Source of the DNA: Bacteroidota bacterium
Lineage (GTDB): Bacteria > Bacteroidota > Bacteroidia > Chitinophagales > Chitinophagaceae
Length of the DNA stretch: 29,618 nucleotides
Assembly: GCA_947457085.1 (NCBI GenBank)
Contig: CANGUS010000002.1
Coordinates: 1-29,618 of the forward strand
Reading direction: 5' to 3'
Shown here: positions 14,804-24,260 of the stretch, piece by piece
Layout of the letters: each line of letters begins with the position of its first letter
Position numbering within the stretch: position 1 is the stretch's first letter
Notes under the pieces: generated by a model
What the model saw: only the letters and a program-made list of their open reading frames with translations
Databases searched by the model: none
Told to the model about the DNA's origin: nothing
Program-made: the position numbers and the translations under genes

Positions 14804-17350
14804 CTATTTAATAATCACTTTTAAAATTTCTTCTAATTCCATTTCACTATGAACCAATAATTCACGAGGTTTACCACCAGTACTTGAGCCAACAATTCCA
14901 GCAGCTTCCATTTGATCCATAATTCTACCAGCTCTGTTGTAACCTAAGTTGAATCTTCGTTGCAACATAGAGGTGGAGCCACTGTTTGTGCTAATAACCA
15001 TTCTAGCACATTCTGCAAACATGTTGTCGACTTCCTTTAATGTTTTTTTAGATGCGCCCGCATTGAAGTCACCTCCATCGGCACCTTCATATTCGGGTAA
15101 ATCAAATGCAGTTGGGTAACCTTGTTGATTGCTAATGAAATCTACAATGCGTTCTACTTCAGGCGTATCTACAAAAGCACATTGTATACGAACTAAATCA
15201 TTTCCATTTAATATTAACATATCACCACGGCCTATTAATTGATCCGCTCCACCCGTATCTAAAATGGTTCTACTGTCTACTTTTGCCGAAACTCTAAAAG
15301 CAACTCGGCCAGGGAAATTTGCTTTGATTGTACCGGTAATAACATTTACCGATGGTCGTTGTGTAGCAATAATTAAATGAATTCCAATAGCCCTTGCCAA
15401 CTGTGCTAACCGGGCAATAGGCAATTCTATTTCTTTTCCAGCCGTCATAATTAAATCGGCAAACTCATCCACCACCAACACAATAAATGGCAAATATTGA
15501 TGTCCTTTATTAGGATTTAATCTGCGTTGAATAAATTTCTCATTGTATTCTTTAATGTTTCTAACGCCAGCTTCTTTTAATAAATCATAGCGATTATCCA
15601 TTTCAATACACAATGAATTCAATGTATTGATTGCTTTTTTTGTATCAGTAATAATTGCGTCTTCCTCATTAGGCAACTTTGCTAAAAAGTGTTTTTCAAT
15701 ATGTTTGTAAACCGATAGTTCAACTTTCTTAGGGTCAATCATTACAAACTTTAATTGAGAAGGATGTTTTTTATATAACAACGAAACTAAAATAGTATTA
15801 ATCCCCACCGATTTACCTTGTCCTGTTGCGCCAGCCATTAATAAGTGTGGCATAGTAGCTAAATCCACAATGTAGTTTTCATTGTCAATTTTTTTACCCA
15901 AGGCAATAGGTAAACTAAAATCGTTATTTCTGAATTTGTCAGAGTTAATCAAGGTGCGCATCGAAACAATTTGTTTCTTAATATTCGGCACTTCTATACC
16001 AATGGTTCCTTTTCCTGGTATTGGGGCAATTATCCGAATGCCTAAAGCAGACAGGCTCAAAGCAATATCATCTTCTAAGTTTCGAATTTTAGATATACGA
16101 ACGCCTTCTGCAGGCACAATTTCATACAACGTAACGGTAGGCCCAACGGTTGCTGAAATTTTTGCAATCGCAATACCAAAACTTTTTAAGGTATTGATAA
16201 TTTGATTTTTATTTTGTTCTAATTCATTTTTATCTATCGAAATTTCCTCAACCGCTCTGTGTTCCAATAAATCCAATGTGGGGAATTTGTAATTTCTCAA
16301 TTCTAAAGAGGGGTCATAAGGCTCATTGGAGGCAACTGAAACATGATCGTCTTTTAAGTCGTCTTTTTCTTCCTCAATTTTCACTACTTCAAACGACAAA
16401 TCTTCTGTTGACTGAGCAGGAATATTTTCTATTATCTCATCTAATTCAATAGCGTTTTTTTCAATTGTCATTTCATCATTGGGCATTTGATAAATAGTTT
16501 CTGCAGGATTTGTATCGAAGTCTTCAAATACAATATGAGTAGGGTGGTTTGTAGAAGGGTTATCTTCAAAAGGGTCTTTTACTTGATATTCTTCTTCTTC
16601 TTCTTCCTTTAATATATCAGTGTCAATTATGAGTTGTCCGCCATTCATGTTTTCAGGGTTGATATCTTCAGGCTCGTCCACTTGTATATCGTTTACACTA
16701 TTTTTAAATAGTTCAGTCCAAATAGGCAGCTGAAAAATAGGATTAAAAAATACAATAACCAATACCAGTGCCATGCCAATCATTAATAGCAGGGTGCCTG
16801 TTTCTCCTGCAATCGCGTTTAAATTTGATATGATGTCATTTCCCAATGCACCTCCATAAGAAAATTCATGCGTTTCTTCGGGTAAAAAATAGGCCAGTAC
16901 AGGTGATAGGAATAAAATAAAAAAACTAATGTAGAAAAAGCTTTTCAGGGTAGATAAAATTCGTTTATGTAATAATAAATTTAAACCCCAAATACTGAAA
17001 AATATGCCAAATAAAAATGACGAAATTCCAAACCCATTGTAAACCATTTGATGTGATATCCATGCTCCTAATCGCCCCGCTTTGTTTAAAATGATATCAT
17101 TACTTTTAAACAAAAAATGAAATAGATTATTATTATTAAAAACTTTATCCTGGTCATCCTGCCAAGTAAAGATATATGAGCTAATTGCAACAATTAATAA
17201 CAAAGAAAATAAAATGAACATTAAACCAACGATTTTCTTTACTCGTCCGTCTAAAAGAGAAGATACAATAGATTTTACATTCAGTTTTACCGAGTTCTTT
17301 TTAACAGCTTTTGATGAGGTAGACTTTTTTGAAGAGACGCTTTTTGCCAT
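14804..17350 (-). CDS. ftsK: DNA translocase FtsK
   Basis: This 848-residue protein couples septation to chromosome segregation. The N-terminal part has four or five predicted membrane helices (about 40-205) after a basic, serine/lysine-rich tail. An acidic linker with a run of glutamates follows (about 225-350). The motor has an alpha domain (KISATVGPTVTLYE), Walker A GATGQGKS (507-514) and Walker B VLVVDEFAD (624-632). A winged-helix gamma domain (about 770-835, MLQRRFNLGYNRAGRIMDQME) reads the KOPS orientation signals. I chose ATG at 17350. A TTG nine bases upstream is in frame, but it is part of the TAGGTTTG promoter element, so it cannot serve as a start for that transcript. ccmB lies downstream on the same strand. 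Confidence 0.96.
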   Translation of the reverse strand: MAKSVSSKKSTSSKAVKKNSVKLNVKSIVSSLLDGRVKKIVGLMFILFSLLLIVAISSYIFTWQDDQDKVFNNNNLFHFLFKSNDIILNKAGRLGAWISHQMVYNGFGISSFLFGIFFSIWGLNLLLHKRILSTLKSFFYISFFILFLSPVLAYFLPEETHEFSYGGALGNDIISNLNAIAGETGTLLLMIGMALVLVIVFFNPIFQLPIWTELFKNSVNDIQVDEPEDINPENMNGGQLIIDTDILKEEEEEEYQVKDPFEDNPSTNHPTHIVFEDFDTNPAETIYQMPNDEMTIEKNAIELDEIIENIPAQSTEDLSFEVVKIEEEKDDLKDDHVSVASNEPYDPSLELRNYKFPTLDLLEHRAVEEISIDKNELEQNKNQIINTLKSFGIAIAKISATVGPTVTLYEIVPAEGVRISKIRNLEDDIALSLSALGIRIIAPIPGKGTIGIEVPNIKKQIVSMRTLINSDKFRNNDFSLPIALGKKIDNENYIVDLATMPHLLMAGATGQGKSVGINTILVSLLYKKHPSQLKFVMIDPKKVELSVYKHIEKHFLAKLPNEEDAIITDTKKAINTLNSLCIEMDNRYDLLKEAGVRNIKEYNEKFIQRRLNPNKGHQYLPFIVLVVDEFADLIMTAGKEIELPIARLAQLARAIGIHLIIATQRPSVNVITGTIKANFPGRVAFRVSAKVDSRTILDTGGADQLIGRGDMLILNGNDLVRIQCAFVDTPEVERIVDFISNQQGYPTAFDLPEYEGADGGDFNAGASKKTLKEVDNMFAECARMVISTNSGSTSMLQRRFNLGYNRAGRIMDQMEAAGIVGSSTGGKPRELLVHSEMELEEILKVIIK

Positions 17351-17356
17351 AACGTA

Positions 17357-17364
17357 CAAACCTA
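17357..17364 (-). promoter_or_regulatory. Putative ftsK promoter, -7 TAGGTTTG
   Basis: TAGGTTTG on the minus strand matches TAnnTTTG and ends 6 nt before the ATG at 17350. The in-frame TTG at 17359-17357 is inside this element, which decides the start in favour of the ATG. Confidence 0.55.
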
Positions 17365-17429
17365 CATAAAATTGCTGAAAATATTATCTCAATGAAATTG
17401 AAAATCAAAAAATGATTTTTTTATAAGCG

Positions 17430-17459
17430 TTGAAAAATAAATAAAAAAATGTAAATTTG
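17430..17459 (+). promoter_or_regulatory. Promoter of the surface-protein operon: TTG-N19-TAAATTTG
   Basis: TTG at 17430-17432 and TAAATTTG at 17452-17459 have a 19-nt spacer, the arrangement of Bacteroidota primary-sigma promoters (-33 TTTG, -7 TAnnTTTG). The predicted leader before the ATG at 17509 is about 45 nt, longer than at several other genes here. Confidence 0.65.
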
Positions 17460-17508
17460 AATGTTCTAATTAGCCTATCGGAAAACAAACATATATAAGC
17501 ATATAAAA

Positions 17509-20379
17509 ATGAAAAAAATAACAACGATACTATTAATTGTTTTTTTTGTACATCAGATCAATGCACAAATTGCAATTACGCCTAATCAAACAGCAGCAGC
17601 ATTGGCGCAGTCATTAGTAGGTGCAGGAGTCACCATATCAAATCCCACAATAAATTGTGGTGCTAATGGCAACGGATTATTTGTAGTAACTCCACCCAAT
17701 ACCACCAATTTAGGATTAGGAGCAGGAATTATTCTTACCTCAGGAAATTCCGCTTTAGCAGCTGGCCCATCAGGAACAACATCTGTACCAACAGGGAATG
17801 GGGCCGATCCAGATTTGACAATACTAGCAGGGCAAACAACTTTCGATAAATGTATCTTAGAATTCGATTTTGTGCCTTTGGGAGATTCTATAAAATTTGA
17901 TTATGTGTTTGCTTCTTCAGAGTACCAGAGTTTTACATGTTCAAATTTTAATGATGTATTCGGATTTTTTATCAGTGGACCTGGTATTGTAGGTCCTTTT
18001 TCAAATAATTCTAAAAACATTGCATTGGTTCCAGGGACAGCATGTCCTGTAGGTGTAAATACAATCAATGGTTCCACTGCAAGTCCCTGTGGAAATGTAA
18101 ATGCGCCTTGCTCTCCACCCAATAATGCATTATTTGTCAATAACATAGGTGGGACAAGTGTTGTATATAATGGATTTACACAAGTATTAACTGCTTTAGC
18201 AGCGGTAACTCCTTGTGTTTCGCATCACTTAAAACTAGCTATTTCAGATGCTTTTGACCAAATTTTAGATTCAGGTGTTTGGTTAAAAGAAGGTAGTTTA
18301 TCTTCTAATGCGATCAGCTTTACTCCAATATCTAATCTATTAGCACCCTATCCGTATATCGTAGAAGGCTGTGCGCCTGGGTATGTAAAAGTAAAAAGAC
18401 CAGTTGCAAGCCCTTTGCCGTATACAGTTAATTATCAGTTAGGGGGTTCTGCATCCTCATCTGATTATATTGTTTCTACATTGCCTACGCCATCAGTACC
18501 TGGACAAGTGACCATTGCTCCAAATGACACGGTTGCATATATCTCATTTTTTGCTGTGCAAGATGGGATTACAGAGCCTTTGGAAGAAATTAAAGTATAT
18601 CAATTAGCACCATGTTCTAATGATATAGTGGATTCAACAAGCTTATTTATCAGTGATACCATTCAAATGAGTATCATAACACCTGATACTTCTATTTGTG
18701 CAGAAGATTTTGCGCATGTATTGGTTTCAGGTTCAGATTCACTAATCTATACCTGGTCACCTGCTTTAGGTGTTAGTAATCCTAGTATAAAAGAACCTAA
18801 TTTAAGCCCAGCAACTACAACAACATATACGGTTTGTGCAACTCTACCCAATTCTGGTTGTGCTCCAAAATGCGACAATATAAAAATTACAATTAATCAA
18901 CCTCCTAATGTGAACATTAGTAACGATACAATTATTTGTAAGGATATGGCTATTCAGTTCAATCCAATAATCGCCCCTGCTCAAATATATACCTATTCAT
19001 GGAGTGGATCTGGAGTTACTTTTTTAAATAATACAACTGTTTCAAACCCTGTCGGAACTTTCACTCAAGTAGGAAACTATCAATTAATATTAAATGTAGA
19101 TCCTGTTGCACAGGGATGTCAAGGAAGAGATACTTTTAATGTTTTAGTATTGCCAAATGATATTACATTGTTTAACGGAGACACAACAGTGTGTAAAGGG
19201 GCATCATTCCCAATTAATGTTACGGGGCATCCATTATTTGCTTATAATTGGACGCCTTCAACGTATTTAAACAATCCATTCATTGAAGATCCAGTTGCGA
19301 GCCCGGATACAGTCATTAAATATACAGTAACTGCTACCTATCCAGGTTGTATACCTATGGTTAAATCATTTAATGTAGATGTTCAACCAGTGCCGAGTGT
19401 GTATGGAGGTGTTGATAGACAAATGTGTGACTTTGATACAGTTCAATTACATGCAATAGTGCAGCCATCAAGCTATCCAAATTATATCTACAATTGGGCT
19501 CCTAATGCAGATTTGAATGATCCTACAAGTAAAGATCCGATATTTAGTGGAAGCAATACTGAGTTTTTGAATGTAATTGTAAGTACACCAATTGGATGTT
19601 CAGATACAGATTTTGTATCAGTTACTGTGAACTCTGTAGAATTTGCTAATGTGAATCCCACAGAAAAAACAATTTGTCCACATGATACTGTTTTCTTTAA
19701 TGGTGGTGGAGGTGTCACTTATCGTTGGTCTCCAAATTACGGGTTAAGTGATTCTACAATTATAAATCCCTATGCCTTGGTTTATACTCCAACAGAATAT
19801 AAATTATATTCAACAAGTGCACAAGGTTGTGTAGATACGGATATTGTAAGAATCAATGTAGGTTCAGGCGCTGTATTAAATGTAGGAGAAGATGTAACAC
19901 TCTATCCAGGCGAATCTGTTGAATTATTTGCTAATGGAAATTGCTCTAATTTTGAATGGATTCCGAATTATCATTTAACAGCAAATAACATTAAAAACCC
20001 AATTGCAAATCCACCTGTTACTACACAATATATAGTAAAAGGCACTACAGAAAATGATTGTAAAATATCTGATTCAATAACAATTAGGATTTCTGAGGAA
20101 TCTGTTTTAGATTTGCCTAACGCATTCAGTCCTGGAAGTGGAACAAGTATAAACGACGAATTAAAAATAATAAAAAGAGGAATAGTAAATTTGAATTTTT
20201 TTAGAATTTATAATAGATGGGGAGAATTGGTTTTTGAAACCAAACAAATTGAGAAAGGATGGAATGGCCAATTTAAAGGAAAAGCACAGCCAATGGGAGT
20301 TTATGTGTATACAATTGATGCAGTAACTTCAACTGGAAAAAGATTTTATAAACAAGGAAACATTACGTTAATTAGATAA
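17509..20379 (+). CDS. Secreted multidomain protein with T9SS type B sorting domain
   Basis: This is a 956-residue exported protein, probably a surface adhesin or filament. A signal peptide covers 1-19. Residues about 20-265 form a choice-of-anchor L domain (GLGLGAGIILTSGN-like, FDYVFASSEYQ, NDVFGFFISGPG). A Calx-beta-like domain follows at about 285-385. Six Ig-like repeats span about 392-862, each with Y-x-W-x-P near the middle, a P-x-x-x-P/T-x-Y strand and usually one cysteine near each end that could form a disulfide. The last 90 residues are a type B sorting domain (LPNAFSPG, FFRIYNRWGELVFET, GWNG, PMGVYVYTI), which the T9SS uses for export and surface retention. The PorP/SprF gene starts 18 nt downstream, the usual partner arrangement for type B cargo. 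Ligand unknown. Confidence 0.92.
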   Translation: MKKITTILLIVFFVHQINAQIAITPNQTAAALAQSLVGAGVTISNPTINCGANGNGLFVVTPPNTTNLGLGAGIILTSGNSALAAGPSGTTSVPTGNGADPDLTILAGQTTFDKCILEFDFVPLGDSIKFDYVFASSEYQSFTCSNFNDVFGFFISGPGIVGPFSNNSKNIALVPGTACPVGVNTINGSTASPCGNVNAPCSPPNNALFVNNIGGTSVVYNGFTQVLTALAAVTPCVSHHLKLAISDAFDQILDSGVWLKEGSLSSNAISFTPISNLLAPYPYIVEGCAPGYVKVKRPVASPLPYTVNYQLGGSASSSDYIVSTLPTPSVPGQVTIAPNDTVAYISFFAVQDGITEPLEEIKVYQLAPCSNDIVDSTSLFISDTIQMSIITPDTSICAEDFAHVLVSGSDSLIYTWSPALGVSNPSIKEPNLSPATTTTYTVCATLPNSGCAPKCDNIKITINQPPNVNISNDTIICKDMAIQFNPIIAPAQIYTYSWSGSGVTFLNNTTVSNPVGTFTQVGNYQLILNVDPVAQGCQGRDTFNVLVLPNDITLFNGDTTVCKGASFPINVTGHPLFAYNWTPSTYLNNPFIEDPVASPDTVIKYTVTATYPGCIPMVKSFNVDVQPVPSVYGGVDRQMCDFDTVQLHAIVQPSSYPNYIYNWAPNADLNDPTSKDPIFSGSNTEFLNVIVSTPIGCSDTDFVSVTVNSVEFANVNPTEKTICPHDTVFFNGGGGVTYRWSPNYGLSDSTIINPYALVYTPTEYKLYSTSAQGCVDTDIVRINVGSGAVLNVGEDVTLYPGESVELFANGNCSNFEWIPNYHLTANNIKNPIANPPVTTQYIVKGTTENDCKISDSITIRISEESVLDLPNAFSPGSGTSINDELKIIKRGIVNLNFFRIYNRWGELVFETKQIEKGWNGQFKGKAQPMGVYVYTIDAVTSTGKRFYKQGNITLIR

Positions 20380-20397
20380 ATTTTTATAAAAAATAAT

Positions 20398-21438
20398 ATG
20401 AAAATTAAAAACATATCACGAAAAGTTGCTATTGCAATTCTTGTATTTTCTTCTTCATTGAATGTAAATGCTCAAGATATTCATTTTACGCAATTTGACG
20501 CATCTCCGTTGACAATAAACCCTGCTTTCACAGGTTCTTTCAATGGGGTTTATCGAGTAAATGCAATTTATAGAAATCAATGGTCAAGTGTTACAACTCC
20601 TTTTGTAACCTACTCCGCTTCATTTGATGCACCATTAAAAAAAGATTTATCTAATTCAGATAATTTAGCTGCAGGGTTTAATTTATATAATGACCGTTCA
20701 GGTGATGGAAATTTAACAAACATGTCTATTATTGGATCTTTAGCATACCATAAATTTTTTGGTGAAGATGATTCAAAAACCTTATCTGTTGGTATGCAAG
20801 GAGGTTACTCTCAAAAATCGATTGATTTAGCTCGCTTGTATTGGACAGATGAATTTAGAAATGGCGGATTTCAAACGGGGTTAACGGGAGAACAAATTAA
20901 TCCTAAGACAAAATATTTTACTGCGAATGCAGGTTTATCATGGCAACACATGGTAGGAGAAAAGTTCTCGTATCAATTAGGGGTTGCAGGATATAATTTA
21001 AATCAACCGAATGAATCGTTGTTAAAGAAAGCAAATAATGAGGTTGGTTTAGGAATGAGAATTAATACACAAATTGGTGCTAAAATAGCTGCTTCAGACA
21101 GAATTTCGATTAAGCCTGCAGTTATGTATCAAACGCAAACATCAGCTAGTGAAATGATTGCTGGTTCTGAATTTGCTTATATGTTAAGTAATACAGATTT
21201 TAGAGCTGTTGGGACTAGTGTATTTTTAGGCGGTTGGTATCGTTCAAATGACGCTTTACTGATTACTATGGGCTTTGAAATGAAAGGCTTTAGAGTTGGT
21301 TTTGGCTATGACTATAATGTTTCAGACTTAAAAGTAGCATCTGGAGGAAATGGAGGTTTTGATATCTCAGTTCGATATACAAAACCTAATTTAATCGATT
21401 TATTTTCTAGAAAAGTTTTCCCTTGTTCTAGATTCTAA
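20398..21438 (+). CDS. PorP/SprF family type IX secretion system membrane protein
   Basis: The 346-residue protein has a signal peptide (about 1-25) and the PorP/SprF opening QDIHFTQFDASPLTINPAFTGSFNG, then IYRNQW, a series of barrel strands and the C-terminal FPCSRF. Members are outer-membrane barrels. SprF is needed for secretion of the adhesin SprB in Flavobacterium, and others are thought to hold type B cargo at the surface. The gene follows the type B cargo gene by 18 nt, so the two are almost certainly cotranscribed and this protein is the likely dedicated anchor. Family is clear; pairing is inferred from position. Confidence 0.94.
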   Translation: MKIKNISRKVAIAILVFSSSLNVNAQDIHFTQFDASPLTINPAFTGSFNGVYRVNAIYRNQWSSVTTPFVTYSASFDAPLKKDLSNSDNLAAGFNLYNDRSGDGNLTNMSIIGSLAYHKFFGEDDSKTLSVGMQGGYSQKSIDLARLYWTDEFRNGGFQTGLTGEQINPKTKYFTANAGLSWQHMVGEKFSYQLGVAGYNLNQPNESLLKKANNEVGLGMRINTQIGAKIAASDRISIKPAVMYQTQTSASEMIAGSEFAYMLSNTDFRAVGTSVFLGGWYRSNDALLITMGFEMKGFRVGFGYDYNVSDLKVASGGNGGFDISVRYTKPNLIDLFSRKVFPCSRF

Positions 21439-21511
21439 AAAAAAAAAAGCAAAAGGTTTCTTTATTTAAGATAACCTATTATATTTACGTTTAATAATAC
21501 ATCTCAGAGAA

Positions 21512-23692
21512 ATGAAGAGAAAATTTTTGATACTATCGTTGATAACTGTTTTAATAAATTTTGGAACAGTAAGTGTAAAAGCAGGCAATAAAGAAGATCC
21601 AGCTATTAATCTTCCATTTGCTAAAAAAATGAAATTGGCTAATGGGCTTTATAAAGTTGGAAGTTTTTATTCTGCAGAGCAATATTATGCACAATTAAAA
21701 AAAGAACAGCCTCGTAATCCATATATTACCTATATGATTGCGGAGTGTTTTAGAATGACTAGAGACTATCCTTCAGCGGCTGATTTTTATTTAGAAGCAT
21801 ATTCTTTAGCTCCAGAAATGTATCCTGAAGCGCCTTTTAAAGAAGGACAAATGAGAAAACAAAATGGAGATTATGTGAGAGCGATTGAGCGATTTGAGTT
21901 TTTTAGAAATAACTACAAAGGCAAAAACAAAAAAATGAAAATTTTCACTACTCGTGAAATAGAAGGTTGTATTATGGCTATTAATTCATTGAATGAGCCA
22001 GGAAGAGCATACGTAAAAAATGCCGGTCCAAATGTGAATACAGCTTATACTGAATTGTCTCCATTGCCTTTAGGAGATACCGCATTGTTGTTTTCTACTA
22101 TGGATCAAAATAAATTGATAGATCCTAACTTAACAAAGAAAAAAGATTATGTAGCTCGTTTTATGTGGGCTCCTAAAGAGTTTGACAGAACTAGAATTAA
22201 AGATAGCTTTGAAGTTAAAATGAAATTCAGTGATGGAAAATTCAATGATCCGAAATATAATGTAGGAAATGGTTCGTGGAGCCCTGGAGGTAAACGATTT
22301 TATTTTACAAAATGTTTAGAGGAAGATTCAATGAAAGTAAAATGTATCATTTATTCATCTGAATTTGGTAAAGGAGGTCAGTGGTCTACACCTAAGCCTT
22401 TAGATATGTATATTAATGATGCAGAGTCTTCTAACACGCAACCATATTGCACTATGATTGGGAAAAAAGAAGTGTTGTTTTTTGCTTCAAATCGTAAACT
22501 ACAAAGCGCAGGTGGTTGGGATATATGGTATTCAGTATATGATTCTTCTAGAGGAGGTTCTTACCGTAGACCCCAAAACTGTGGTAAAAAAATTAACACC
22601 TATGGAGATGAACTTACACCATTTTATGATAGTAAAAGAGGAAAATTATATTTTTCATCGAATGGTTTGAAAAACTTAGGTGGCTTTGATATATTCTCTG
22701 CAGAAGGAGGGCCATCAAGATATGTGAATGTACAAAATTTAGGTTTCCCTATTAATTCATCTGCAGATGATTTATATTATGTACAAGACCCTGGACCTAA
22801 AGACAACGGATATGTAGTTTCAAATCGTTTAGGTAGTTATTATGTAAAAAACCCTACCTGTTGCGATGACATTTATAGAGTCATAAAAGAACCTAACTTT
22901 TATGTTAAAGGAGTTGTTTTAGATGAGTCTTCTAATCAACCAGTTCCAGAAACTGTTATTAAAATGGGTGACGAAAATATGCAGGTGTTAAAGGATACTT
23001 TTTATTCTAAAAATGGCAATTTTTTATTTTACACGCCTATGGGTAAAAATTATACAATCACAGCGGATAAATCTGGATATATTTCTGGAAGAACTACTTT
23101 AAGTACTGCTGGAAAATCAGTTATGGATCCTGATGATACAACTATAGTTACTGTTTATGTTCATAAAATTACAAATGATTTTGAATTCCATGTTCAAAAT
23201 GTATATTACAACTTTAATAACGGTAATTTTCAACCAGATTCTTATGGTGCTTTAGATTCATTAGTTCGATTTTTAACTGACAATCCATCTGTAAGTGTTG
23301 AAATTCGTTCTTACACAGATAGCAAAGGAATTGATCAATACAATGACGAACTTTCTGTGAAAAGAGCACAAGCTGTTATGACTTACATGCAAAGTAAAGG
23401 AATTGACAGAGGACGAATGATTGCTAGAGGGGAAGGTAAGAAAAATCCTATTCGCCCTAACACGATTGATGGTAAAGACAACCCAACTGGTCGTCAATTC
23501 AATAGAAGAACTGAGTTCAGAATCATCGGAGAATTGGCTGAAAAGCGTATTATCTATGATCAAAATAAACCTGAATACATTGACAAATCTGGTAATGAAA
23601 GCAGAAATAAAAATTTGAATGCTGATGAACCAGAAAGTGATGATAATACACAACCAGACAGCAGCATATTGCCTGGAAGTAGGGTTGAATAA
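21512..23692 (+). CDS. PorE-like TPR / beta-propeller / OmpA protein
   Basis: This 726-residue protein starts with a signal peptide (cleavage near VKA-GN at residue 24). Tetratricopeptide repeats occupy about 37-160 and a PD40/WD40-like propeller about 175-450 (SWSPGGKRFYFTK, LFFASNRK-x-GGWDIWYS, LYFSSNGLKNLGGFDIF). A carboxypeptidase-regulatory-like domain lies at about 463-548. An OmpA C-terminal domain spans about 562-672, with SYTDSKGIDQYNDELSVKRA and NRRTEFRI supplying the Asp and Arg that hold meso-diaminopimelate in peptidoglycan. The order matches PorE of Porphyromonas, a T9SS part thought to tether the machine to the cell wall. No lipobox cysteine follows the signal, so it should be soluble periplasmic. 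It follows the PorP/SprF gene by 73 nt and probably belongs to the same unit, though a weak TATATTTA element lies between. Confidence 0.92.
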   Translation: MKRKFLILSLITVLINFGTVSVKAGNKEDPAINLPFAKKMKLANGLYKVGSFYSAEQYYAQLKKEQPRNPYITYMIAECFRMTRDYPSAADFYLEAYSLAPEMYPEAPFKEGQMRKQNGDYVRAIERFEFFRNNYKGKNKKMKIFTTREIEGCIMAINSLNEPGRAYVKNAGPNVNTAYTELSPLPLGDTALLFSTMDQNKLIDPNLTKKKDYVARFMWAPKEFDRTRIKDSFEVKMKFSDGKFNDPKYNVGNGSWSPGGKRFYFTKCLEEDSMKVKCIIYSSEFGKGGQWSTPKPLDMYINDAESSNTQPYCTMIGKKEVLFFASNRKLQSAGGWDIWYSVYDSSRGGSYRRPQNCGKKINTYGDELTPFYDSKRGKLYFSSNGLKNLGGFDIFSAEGGPSRYVNVQNLGFPINSSADDLYYVQDPGPKDNGYVVSNRLGSYYVKNPTCCDDIYRVIKEPNFYVKGVVLDESSNQPVPETVIKMGDENMQVLKDTFYSKNGNFLFYTPMGKNYTITADKSGYISGRTTLSTAGKSVMDPDDTTIVTVYVHKITNDFEFHVQNVYYNFNNGNFQPDSYGALDSLVRFLTDNPSVSVEIRSYTDSKGIDQYNDELSVKRAQAVMTYMQSKGIDRGRMIARGEGKKNPIRPNTIDGKDNPTGRQFNRRTEFRIIGELAEKRIIYDQNKPEYIDKSGNESRNKNLNADEPESDDNTQPDSSILPGSRVE

Positions 23693-23715
23693 TTTTCAAA
23701 TAGCATAATAAATAT

Positions 23716-23743
23716 AAAAACCTCCTTTTTTAGGAGGTTTTTT
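23716..23743 (+). terminator. Intrinsic terminator of the surface-protein operon
   Basis: AAAAACCTCC and GGAGGTTTTT form a 10-bp stem with a 7-nt loop followed by T residues, starting 24 nt after the PorE-like gene stop. It closes the three-gene block that starts at 17509. Confidence 0.85.
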
Positions 23744-23832
23744 GTGAATGATAAATTAATAACCCAATTTTGGATAAAATAACAAACATTATCTACTAAT
23801 TTTACGTCTTAAGTACAAAAATGCATATAAAT

Positions 23833-24171
23833 ATGAAAAAAAGTATAGTTATTTTAGTATTACTTCTTGTTACAGTTGTTTCGTTTGCTCAAAACACAAC
23901 GATGTCACAACGTGTAAAAAAACAGATAGATCTTTTGAAAAAAGCAGATTTAAATCTATCGGATGTTCAATTGTCAAGAATTACAATTGTATTAATTAAT
24001 GATGATGAAAATTATCAGAAAATGATTAAATCGTTTGATGGAAATAAATCCTTAATTGAAGCAAGAATAGCAGAATTAAAAATATATACAATTAATAATA
24101 TCAAAGGAGCTATGACTCCTCAACAAATAGAAAAGTTTGATGCTATTAAATTAGCAGAAAAATTTAATTAA
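23833..24171 (+). CDS. Small exported helical protein, possibly Spy/CpxP-like
   Basis: The product is 112 residues from the ATG at 23833 (116 from an ATG at 23821). The later start gives a standard signal peptide, MKKSIVILVLLLVTVVSFA, and a mature part of about 90 residues. The mature part is predicted mostly helical and charged, with LNLSDVQLSRI near its start and MTPQQIEKFDAI near the end. Those two lines resemble the LTxxQ motifs of Spy/CpxP periplasmic chaperones, but the match is loose and there is no cysteine or other marker. I do not recognise a specific function. It stands alone between the operon terminator and the sigma factor gene. Confidence 0.7.
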   Translation: MKKSIVILVLLLVTVVSFAQNTTMSQRVKKQIDLLKKADLNLSDVQLSRITIVLINDDENYQKMIKSFDGNKSLIEARIAELKIYTINNIKGAMTPQQIEKFDAIKLAEKFN

Positions 24172-24260
24172 AATATTTATCAATAGTATCTATCTTTTGT
24201 TTATCACGCTAACATAGATACTTAAATTGGAAAATATTCGTTATAATAAAAAAGTAATAC

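Noticed and set aside
17351..17359. TTG start that would lengthen FtsK by three residues
   Set aside because: The TTG is part of the TAGGTTTG -7 element, so a transcript from that promoter would not contain it; the ATG at 17350 is the better start.
23273..23653. A 126-codon minus-strand reading frame opposite the OmpA domain
   Set aside because: It lies wholly inside the PorE-like gene, whose OmpA domain is clearly coding; the opposite frame has no recognisable motif.
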